Source: Treponema sp.
Lineage (GTDB): Bacteria; Spirochaetota; Spirochaetia; Treponematales; Treponemataceae
Direction of reading: 5' to 3'
Length of the DNA: 7,177 nt
Assembly (NCBI GenBank): GCA_021442965.1
Contig: JABUUX010000136.1
Location: 1-7,177 of the forward strand
Shown here: piece after piece, positions 1-5,393 of the stretch
Position numbering within the stretch: position 1 is the stretch's first letter
How the letters are laid out: the number at the start of each line of letters is the position of its first letter
The notes under the pieces: generated by a model
What the model was told of the DNA's origin: nothing
Database searches by the model: none
Seen by the model: the letters and a program-made list of their open reading frames with translations, nothing else
Made by a program: the position numbers and the translations under genes

Positions 1-200
1 ATTTCTGCGGTAGGGATGCGGAGGGCGCCAGTTCACGCGAAGCGGGAATGAGCGTGAGCGAACCCGTAGCAGCCCGCCCGAAAGTCCGGTGGTGTGTGTC
101 ATTGAAAATGTCTGTGGTGGTTTCGATAAACTCAACCACTGCGTTTTTCGCTCAACCACCGCATAACGAAGAGCAGCCATCGGACTTGAGGGACCGCCCT
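1..200. repeat. GC-rich intergenic repeat-like element (left end cut by window)
   Basis: No credible gene lies here. The first 90 bases are about 64% G+C, clearly richer than the genes that follow. Inside is an imperfect tandem repeat: TTTCG followed by CTCAACCAC at 121-139, and again at 146-159. Together with GGTGG just upstream, the first copy resembles the widespread short intergenic repeats built on a GGTTGAG...CGAAACC core. The heptamer AAGTCCG (82-88) is answered by its inverse CGGACTT (181-187), and CG-rich flanks lie on both sides (71-80 and 189-200), giving roughly inverted ends about 100 bases apart. I recall similar GC-rich blocks scattered between genes in Treponema genomes, but copy number cannot be checked here. 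It lies downstream of trmJ, so it could also act in 3' end formation. Confidence 0.5.
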
Positions 201-215
201 GAAAAACCATCACTG

Positions 216-962
216 TTATTTAGACCCCTGATTTTTTCCTGCCAACCCTGCGGTTTTATTAAAAATCTTTTCTAAGTATTGGGCTTCGCTTTCTGAAAGG
301 GCAGCACGAGAAAGTATGCTTCTCCAGAAGTTTTCCATGTCGGGGCGACCGGTAATTTTAAAGAATCCTATTTTTTGAAGGTCGCTGGCAATGGTTTCGA
401 CTGTTTTATCAAGCCGCTCCAGTGTGAGTGGGGTGTAGCCCTTGTGGCTTTTACGGGTTTGGCGGAACATATGGTAGCAGAGTATTTGCACTGCATGGGA
501 AAGGTTCAGTGACCCAAAGTCATCAGAAGTGGGAATGGTTACTCCAAGTGTACATTCAAATAACTGTTCGTCAGAAAGTCCTGAACGTTCGTTTCCAAAA
601 ACAATGGCAACTTTACCGCTGTTTTTATCTCCTTTATTTCCTGTAATCTCTCCAGCCTTTTCTGCAAATTCTTCCGGGAATAAAAGTTTACCTTTTCTTT
701 TTTGTCCCCGCCTTCTGGTGGTGCCGGCACTCATTACACAGTCTGCGGTGGCTTCTGTAATTGAATCAAAAAACTGAGCATTGTCAAAAATATATGCAGC
801 GTGAATGGCAAGGATGTGAACTTTTTCTACATCATAGTGTTCTTTCTTTCCAACAATTCTTAAGGTCTTTATATCACTGTTTGCCATGGCACGGCAGGCA
901 GCTCCAACGTTACGGCTTTCGTCCGGATGATCGAGCACGATGACAATGTTTTCTGTATTCAT
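216..962 (-). CDS. trmJ: TrmJ-type tRNA (cytidine/uridine-32) 2'-O-methyltransferase
   Basis: A 248-residue SPOUT-class RNA methyltransferase, very close to the usual TrmJ length (about 246). The family uses S-adenosylmethionine to methylate the 2'-OH of ribose 32 in the anticodon loop of certain tRNAs, in the cytoplasm. All three family motifs are visible: NVGAACRAM (18-26, with the conserved Asn and Arg24), FGNERSGL (122-129), and the knot motif IPTSDDFGSLNLSHAV (143-158). GTTRRRG (80-86) matches the TrmJ GTSxRxR segment. The C-terminal part (about 178-238) carries the TrmJ-specific extension with an LQKIGFF segment, which favours TrmJ over plain TrmH. Residues 104-117 form a Lys/Gly/Asn-rich loop that looks like a small insertion. 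The ATG at 962 has no Shine-Dalgarno sequence and lies 7 bases from a possible -10 box. Transcription is divergent from the HAD gene. Family assignment is firm; the exact tRNA target is inferred. Confidence 0.9.
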   Translation of the reverse strand: MNTENIVIVLDHPDESRNVGAACRAMANSDIKTLRIVGKKEHYDVEKVHILAIHAAYIFDNAQFFDSITEATADCVMSAGTTRRRGQKRKGKLLFPEEFAEKAGEITGNKGDKNSGKVAIVFGNERSGLSDEQLFECTLGVTIPTSDDFGSLNLSHAVQILCYHMFRQTRKSHKGYTPLTLERLDKTVETIASDLQKIGFFKITGRPDMENFWRSILSRAALSESEAQYLEKIFNKTAGLAGKNQGSK

Positions 963-1010
963 AAAATCTATTGTAATGAAAAAATGTGTGTTTTTTAATA
1001 TATTTAGGTT
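963..1010. promoter_or_regulatory. Overlapping divergent promoters for trmJ (-) and the HAD gene (+)
   Basis: This 48-base gap must drive two genes. On the plus strand, TTGTAA (971-976), a 19-base spacer and TAATAT (996-1001) form a plausible -35/-10 pair; an alternative -10 is TATATT (999-1004). On the minus strand, TACAAT (975-970) is a good -10, with a weak TTAAAA (998-993) 17 bases upstream. The -35 of each promoter overlaps the -10 of the other, so polymerase should occupy one at a time. Predicted starts fall within about 0-4 bases of both ATG codons. Confidence 0.5.
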
Positions 1011-1868
1011 ATGAGTGAAAATATAAATCTTTCTGAAAAACTTCCGTCATCCAAACTTGATGTTAAACTAATGGCTTTTGATTTGGACGATACTCTTTTG
1101 ACAAGTGAATGTAAAATCTCTCCAAAGACTGTGGAAGTTTTACAGAAGGCTGCAAAAAAAGGTATTTATATTGTGCTTTGTTCGGGCAGAATGGAACACG
1201 GGATTCTGCCTCATGTTCGTACTTTGGAAATTGCAGGCCTTGAAACTGGACGTTATATAATTGCTATGAACGGATCTTCCATTTTTGATCTTCATCTGCG
1301 CCAGCAGATTTTTAGCCGAAAGGTTCCGGAGGATGTGCTTTTGGAAATTTTTCATGAAGCTCAAAGGCACGGACTTCCGGCTCAGGTTTATTTCCCAGAC
1401 AGAATCTATGCAAATGTTAGCGATGAATGGACAGCTCTGGATGCAAAACTTTGTAACGTAAAAATGGAAGCAGTAGAAGACTTTGAAGGATTTTTAAAAG
1501 GGGGGCATTCAAAAATGCTCATTCCAGGAGAGCCTGAAAAACTAAAAAGTTTTGAAAAAGAATTAAAAGAAAAATTTTCAGACCGTGCAGAAGTGTTTAC
1601 AAGTAAGCCTTTCTTTTTGGAAATTATGCCAAAGAACGCCGGTAAGGGCCAGGCACTGGAAGAGCTTTCAAAAAGACTTGGAATAAGTCTTAATAACGTT
1701 ATGTGTTTTGGAGACAGTTACAACGACGAAAGTATGATGAGAAAAGCGGAACTCAGCGTGTGCATGATAAACGGAAATGACGATATGAAAAAAATCTGCC
1801 GTTATGTTACAAGACTTGATAACAATAACGATGGAATTGCAGATTTTTTAAATGAGTGGGTTCTGTAA
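1011..1868 (+). CDS. Cof-type HAD-superfamily phosphatase (C2-cap)
   Basis: A 285-residue haloacid-dehalogenase-fold hydrolase of the Cof/YidA type: a cytoplasmic, Mg2+-dependent phosphatase, typically acting on sugar phosphates, nucleotides or cofactors such as pyridoxal phosphate or FMN. The four catalytic motifs are intact: DLDDT (24-28; nucleophile Asp24, acid/base Asp26), the motif II serine in LCSGR (Ser58), the motif III lysine in the EIMPKNAGKGQAL segment (Lys212), and the metal-binding GDSYND (234-239). The C2 cap occupies about residues 88-200. About 20 polar residues precede the first strand, longer than the few usual in Cof proteins; Met21 (codon at 1071) is the only obvious alternative start. 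I keep 1011 because a -10 box lies just upstream and nothing like a ribosome binding site precedes 1071. AGG at 1006-1008 is too close to the ATG to be a normal ribosome binding site. Substrate cannot be predicted. Confidence 0.88.
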   Translation: MSENINLSEKLPSSKLDVKLMAFDLDDTLLTSECKISPKTVEVLQKAAKKGIYIVLCSGRMEHGILPHVRTLEIAGLETGRYIIAMNGSSIFDLHLRQQIFSRKVPEDVLLEIFHEAQRHGLPAQVYFPDRIYANVSDEWTALDAKLCNVKMEAVEDFEGFLKGGHSKMLIPGEPEKLKSFEKELKEKFSDRAEVFTSKPFFLEIMPKNAGKGQALEELSKRLGISLNNVMCFGDSYNDESMMRKAELSVCMINGNDDMKKICRYVTRLDNNNDGIADFLNEWVL

Positions 1869-1889
1869 ATTTATTCGCTGAATCTCTAT

Positions 1890-1926
1890 TTGAGGGCATT
1901 GTTTTTTTCTGTTATACTGTTTTTCT
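1890..1926 (+). promoter_or_regulatory. Sigma-70-like promoter of trxB, predicted leaderless
   Basis: TTGAGG (1890-1895) and TATACT (1913-1918) are separated by exactly 17 bases, an excellent match to a housekeeping promoter. The expected start point (1925-1927) coincides with the trxB ATG at 1927. No purine-rich ribosome binding site exists in the T-rich stretch between -10 and ATG. No alternative in-frame start lies between the ATG and the upstream stop at 1891-1893. Confidence 0.65.
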
Positions 1927-2838
1927 ATGCAGACTTTTGATTATATTGTTATTGGTTCAGGCCCTGCCGCTTTGGCTTCGGCCCAGTATGCTTCCAGAGC
2001 CGGGCTTCAAACTTTAGTTCTGGAAGGAGATGCTCCCGGAGGTCAGGTAACTCAGATTGCCGATTTGGAAAATTATCCTGGGGTATTCCCTATGGTTAAT
2101 GGTACTGACTTTATTTTAAATATGAAGGAACAGGCAAAATCCTTTGGGGCTGTTTTTGTAAGTGCCCGTGCAGTTTCTGTGGATAAACCCGGTACAATGT
2201 TTTGTGTAAAAACAAAAACCGAAGAGTTTCAGGCAAAGTGTGTATGCCTTGCAACCGGGGCTGTTCATAAAGACCTGGGTGTAAAAGGTGAAAAAGAATT
2301 TACAGGTCGCGGTGTTTCCTACTGTGCTGTTTGTGACGGTCCTTTTTTCAGAAATAAAAAAATCTTTGTTGTAGGTGGAGGAGACTCTGCCTGTTCTGAA
2401 GCAATTTATCTTTCTACTCTTTCAAATGATGTTTCCATAATTCATCGTCGTGACTCTTTCCGTGCACAAAAGGCTGTAGTTGATAAAATGATTTCTTGTG
2501 GAGTAAAACCTATATACAATACTGTGGTCGAAGAAATTTCGGGCGGAATGAAGGTTGAAAAGCTGATTTTAAAAAATACACAGACAGGTGAAATTTCTGA
2601 AACTCCAGCTGATGCTGTATTTATTTTTGCAGGAATGGCACCAACTTCGGATTTAGTGGATATGCTTAAAAAAGATGAAGGCGGGTACATCCTTACTGAT
2701 GAAAAAATGCAGACTATGATTCCGGGGCTTCTTGTTGCCGGTGATGTTCGTGCAAAGCCTTTCCGCCAGATTGTTACTGCGGTAAGCGACGGTGCAATTG
2801 CGGCAAATACAGCTGCAGAAATGATTCATAATTCGTAG
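1927..2838 (+). CDS. trxB: Thioredoxin reductase (NADPH, FAD-dependent)
   Basis: A 303-residue low-molecular-weight thioredoxin reductase, slightly shorter than the common 310-320. It passes electrons from NADPH through FAD and a redox-active disulfide to thioredoxin in the cytoplasm. Visible features in order: the FAD-binding GSGPAALAS (10-18); the GGQ segment after the second strand (near 38-40); the active-site CAVCDG (Cys133, Cys136); the NADPH-binding loop VGGGDSA (149-155); HRR (173-175), which recognises the NADPH 2'-phosphate; and the C-terminal FAD motif GDVR (272-275). GSGPAAL replaces the more usual GxGPAG/A, a mild variation. The start is fixed because the FAD strand begins at residue 5; this makes the absence of a ribosome binding site informative. 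No thioredoxin gene is nearby, so the partner is encoded elsewhere. The gap to the next gene is 66 bases. Confidence 0.95.
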   Translation: MQTFDYIVIGSGPAALASAQYASRAGLQTLVLEGDAPGGQVTQIADLENYPGVFPMVNGTDFILNMKEQAKSFGAVFVSARAVSVDKPGTMFCVKTKTEEFQAKCVCLATGAVHKDLGVKGEKEFTGRGVSYCAVCDGPFFRNKKIFVVGGGDSACSEAIYLSTLSNDVSIIHRRDSFRAQKAVVDKMISCGVKPIYNTVVEEISGGMKVEKLILKNTQTGEISETPADAVFIFAGMAPTSDLVDMLKKDEGGYILTDEKMQTMIPGLLVAGDVRAKPFRQIVTAVSDGAIAANTAAEMIHNS

Positions 2839-2860
2839 CGCTGTTTGATATGCCCCCTTA

Positions 2861-2904
2861 TTATGCGTCACTAAGTCAGAGTTTATAAGAGAGAGAAAAT
2901 TGTT
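2861..2904 (+). promoter_or_regulatory. Possible promoter and leader of the NagZ-like gene
   Basis: TTATGC (2861-2866), a 17-base spacer and TATAAG (2884-2889) form a moderate promoter. Here 15 bases separate the -10 from the ATG, and they include the purine run AGAGAGAG (2888-2895), which could serve as a weak ribosome binding site. This gene therefore looks less clearly leaderless than its neighbours. Confidence 0.35.
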
Positions 2905-4575
2905 ATGGTTCAGAAAAAAATATTTTTTTCAGTTTTATTGATAATTGTGCACTGTCAGTTTTCAATTTCAGCTTTAAGTTTTTGGGATGATAAGCCAAAT
3001 GATGTGCTGGCCCGTGAAATTGTAAATGAAATGACTCCCACCGAATTGTTCTCTCAAATTCTGATGTTCGGGTGGGCAGGGGCTGAACCGGAACAGATTC
3101 TTTACGACTGGGTTGGTCGTGGACTTGGAAGTGTAAAAGTTTTCGGCTGGAACACGGACGATATCCATTTAGTGGCTAAGTCTATAACGTCTCTTCAAAC
3201 GCATGCTTCAAAGAATCGATTTGAAATTCCACTTTTTGTTGCAACTGATCAGGAAGGGGGATGGATTCGCCATGTAAAAGGTGACACATCTATTACCCCT
3301 GGAAATATGGCTATAGGAGCTGCCGGGTATCCTGCTGACTCCTACTACAGTGCCTATTACATTTCTAAAGAAATTAAAGTTTTGGGCATTAATATGAATT
3401 TTGCTCCAACTGTTGATTTGTATACCAATCATAAATCTACAATTATTTCTTCCCGTTCATTTGGAGAAGACCCTGTAAAGTCTGGAATACTTGGAGCGGC
3501 ATGGGCAAAGGGAAGTATGGATGCCGGTGTTATTCCAACCGTAAAACATTTTCCGGGGCATGGAGACACAGAATACGATTCACATATTTTTCTTCCTGAA
3601 ATAAAAATAGATGCTGAAACTTTTTACAACCGCGAACTTGTACCGTTCCGTTATCTTATAGATTCTGGTGTACCGGCGGTTATGTCCGGGCATCTTTCTT
3701 TTCCTAAGGTAGATCCTACAGGTTCTGGGGCACCTGCTTCACTTTCAGCTTATTTTTTAACAGATTTACTTAGAGAACAGCTTGGGTTTGAAGGTCTTAT
3801 TATTACTGACGACATGATGATGAACGGAGCAACAAATTATGCAGGTTCTCTTTCTTCTGCATTCAGAATGGCCATTCAGGCTGGGAACGATATTATCATT
3901 TCTTCTACTACTGCAAAATTGAATGAAGCCCTGTGGGTTTCAAATCTGAATCTTATTACCACAGATGATGCTTTCAGATCCCGTGTAGAAGATGCGGCTT
4001 ACCGTGTAATAAAAGCAAAACTGGAATATTTTAAAGGCGGAAATGCGGCACCTCTTTATCCGGATCCTAAAAGTGTGGATGAACTTATTCCTGACAGGGA
4101 AGGTGAAAAATTCTTTTTGGAGCAGGCCTGCCGTTCCATTACTTTGTATCAAGGGGAATATGAACTTAATAAAGAGGAAGCCGGAAAAGTACTTTTAGTA
4201 GGCGGACTTTCTGAATTTATTACTTCTATGAAACGCCGCTTTCCTGCGGCCGGAGAATTCCGTTTTGCTTATGAGACGGGACCAAACCAGACTCAGTGGG
4301 TTATAGATAATCTTCCTGCAACTGCCGCTTCTTACGATACAATTGTAATACTTGTGGGAAGTGCCCGTCACGCCCAGATTGCGGAGTCTGTAAAAAACCT
4401 TGGAAAGAAGGTAGTGATTGTTTCAATTATGTACCCGGCTTATTCTGAAAGTCTAACGTGGGCAGATTCTATTCTTATGGGGTACAGTTGGAGCGGATAT
4501 ACTCTGGAAGCTATGGCGGGTGTTCTGGCGGGAGAATTCAAACCCGGAGCCACTCTTCCATTTACAAAACGTTAA
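2905..4575 (+). CDS. Exported NagZ-like beta-N-acetylhexosaminidase, glycoside hydrolase family 3
   Basis: A 556-residue GH3 enzyme. NagZ-type members remove terminal beta-linked N-acetylglucosamine, typically from peptidoglycan fragments. Residues 1-23 form a signal peptide (Lys4-Lys5, then a hydrophobic run ending near SISA), so the protein is probably periplasmic; Cys17 follows IVH, a poor lipobox, so a lipoprotein is possible but not favoured. The barrel domain (about 35-375) shows DQEGG (115-119), NFAPTVD (165-171), SRSFGEDP (183-190), and the NagZ signature KHFPGHGDTEYDSH (214-227), whose Asp225/His227 pair matches the Asp-His acid/base of NagZ enzymes. ITDDMMM (300-306) holds the nucleophile, most likely Asp302. 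A second alpha/beta domain (about 400-556), ending in the GH3-like PGATLPFT, makes it resemble two-domain Bacillus-type NagZ rather than the short cytoplasmic E. coli form. Specificity is inferred from the DSH motif. Confidence 0.88.
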   Translation: MVQKKIFFSVLLIIVHCQFSISALSFWDDKPNDVLAREIVNEMTPTELFSQILMFGWAGAEPEQILYDWVGRGLGSVKVFGWNTDDIHLVAKSITSLQTHASKNRFEIPLFVATDQEGGWIRHVKGDTSITPGNMAIGAAGYPADSYYSAYYISKEIKVLGINMNFAPTVDLYTNHKSTIISSRSFGEDPVKSGILGAAWAKGSMDAGVIPTVKHFPGHGDTEYDSHIFLPEIKIDAETFYNRELVPFRYLIDSGVPAVMSGHLSFPKVDPTGSGAPASLSAYFLTDLLREQLGFEGLIITDDMMMNGATNYAGSLSSAFRMAIQAGNDIIISSTTAKLNEALWVSNLNLITTDDAFRSRVEDAAYRVIKAKLEYFKGGNAAPLYPDPKSVDELIPDREGEKFFLEQACRSITLYQGEYELNKEEAGKVLLVGGLSEFITSMKRRFPAAGEFRFAYETGPNQTQWVIDNLPATAASYDTIVILVGSARHAQIAESVKNLGKKVVIVSIMYPAYSESLTWADSILMGYSWSGYTLEAMAGVLAGEFKPGATLPFTKR

Positions 4576-4576
4576 G

Positions 4577-4609
4577 GGCATCTCTAAAAAATCCCTATTT
4601 TGAGATGTC
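4577..4609. terminator. Hairpin between convergent genes, possible bidirectional terminator
   Basis: GGCATCTC (4577-4584) pairs with GAGATGTC (4602-4609) as an 8-bp stem with one G-U pair. After one T-T mismatch, three more A-T pairs (4586-4588 with 4598-4600) extend it. The hairpin starts one base after the stop of the NagZ-like gene and ends 11 bases before the stop of the minus-strand gene, where a shared terminator would be expected. There is no clean T-run after the stem in either direction, so it is not a textbook intrinsic terminator. Confidence 0.4.
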
Positions 4610-4620
4610 ATTAATTATGA

Positions 4621-5337
4621 TTATTTAAAAAGGCTGAAAGAGCCTGGCATTTTTCCGCCTACTTTTACCCAGGAAAGAGACTGTTTTGCACTCTGTCTCT
4701 GTTTTAAATTATCTTCGGCATCAAAATAGGAAAGAATCCATGCTCCGGTGTCTTTTTCATTTGTATACAGTTCATTTGAAATATCGGACTGGCAGAGGAA
4801 AACCGAAACCTGATCTAACTGATAGAAAGTAATGCCAAAGTTTTCTGCCATAGAAAGAAAGGCCCCCTGAGCAGTAGAAACGCAGTTTGAACAAGGTGTC
4901 TGTGTTCCGGATTTTGTTGTAGCAAGGTCTGCTTTTGTGGCTACGTTTTTTAAATAGAATCCGATTGTAACTTTATGGGGCTTTTGAGCAAGACGTGAAA
5001 CCAGAGTCTGACAGAAGTAGATGTAAGATGAAATCATATGTTCTACAGCCTGAGTGCAGTCTTCAATTCTGTCACTTTCAAATTTGGTGGAATAAGCCGG
5101 GCCGTCAAAAATTATCAGAACACGGTCAATCTGCTGAAGTTTTGATTCTGCCTGAACCAAAAGGGTTTTTGCAGAAATGGACGAAGCCTTATTCCAAGAA
5201 AATGCAAAAATGCTTTCACTGTCGATAGAAAAATCAGAATTTGCTGTTGTAAATACTTTATGTCCCTGAAGTTCAAAACTTTTGATAAGGTTTTCAGACT
5301 CAGGTAAATCTTTTCCCACTACTAAGATATTTGCCAT
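4621..5337 (-). CDS. Uncharacterised protein, degenerate SDR/Rossmann-like
   Basis: A 238-residue soluble protein with no signal peptide or membrane segment; I do not recognise a named family. Its pattern resembles the short-chain dehydrogenase/reductase fold: a first strand NILVVGK (3-9), then a helix and the second strand HKVFTT (26-31); a strand RVLIIFDG (72-79), where SDRs have the NAG-type segment; a long helix (about 95-118); a strand KVTIGFYL (122-129); and a Ser/Ala-rich helix STAQGAFLSMAENFG (154-168), where SDRs place the YxxxK helix. The glycine-rich TGxxxGxG motif and the catalytic Tyr and Lys are not present, so NAD(P)H oxidoreductase activity is doubtful. CSNC (149-152) is a CxxC pair in the middle of the protein. 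The gene is convergent with the NagZ-like gene and divergent from the symporter, sharing a 56-base promoter region. A pseudo-enzyme or binding role is only a guess. Confidence 0.7.
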   Translation of the reverse strand: MANILVVGKDLPESENLIKSFELQGHKVFTTANSDFSIDSESIFAFSWNKASSISAKTLLVQAESKLQQIDRVLIIFDGPAYSTKFESDRIEDCTQAVEHMISSYIYFCQTLVSRLAQKPHKVTIGFYLKNVATKADLATTKSGTQTPCSNCVSTAQGAFLSMAENFGITFYQLDQVSVFLCQSDISNELYTNEKDTGAWILSYFDAEDNLKQRQSAKQSLSWVKVGGKMPGSFSLFK

Positions 5338-5393
5338 GCTTAAACTATAATGTGAATTTCTCTAAATTGCAATTTTGTGATAGAATACAGAAT
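5338..5393. promoter_or_regulatory. Divergent promoter region with a 12-bp palindrome
   Basis: On the minus strand, TTGCAA (5372-5367), a 17-base spacer and TATAGT (5349-5344) make a strong promoter whose start should fall on the ATG at 5337. On the plus strand, TAGAAT (5381-5386) is preceded by TG one base upstream, an extended -10 that needs little -35; its start should fall at about 5393, next to the symporter ATG at 5394. The perfect palindrome AAATTGCAATTT (5364-5375) covers the minus-strand -35 and lies just upstream of the plus-strand extended -10, a suitable place for a regulator to act on both genes. Confidence 0.55.

Noticed and set aside
1..180. Minus-strand reading frame open for 60 codons from an ATG at 180 to the left edge
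   Set aside because: It lies entirely in the GC-rich repeat-like element, has Arg/Pro/Ser-rich low-information content, no promoter or ribosome binding site, and resembles spurious proteins called from intergenic repeats.
48..275. 75-codon plus-strand frame in the left intergenic region
   Set aside because: It crosses the repeat and runs antisense into the 3' end of trmJ; composition and content look non-coding.
2653..2871. 72-codon minus-strand frame over the trxB 3' end
   Set aside because: It is antisense to a confidently identified gene with no start signals of its own, so it is a shadow frame.
5331..5393. Upstream ATG at 5331 as the symporter start, adding 21 residues
   Set aside because: The extension would overlap the first codons of the divergent gene and cover the promoter. 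Family proteins begin near MKVWVKYLIGIA, and the extended -10 is placed for the ATG at 5394.
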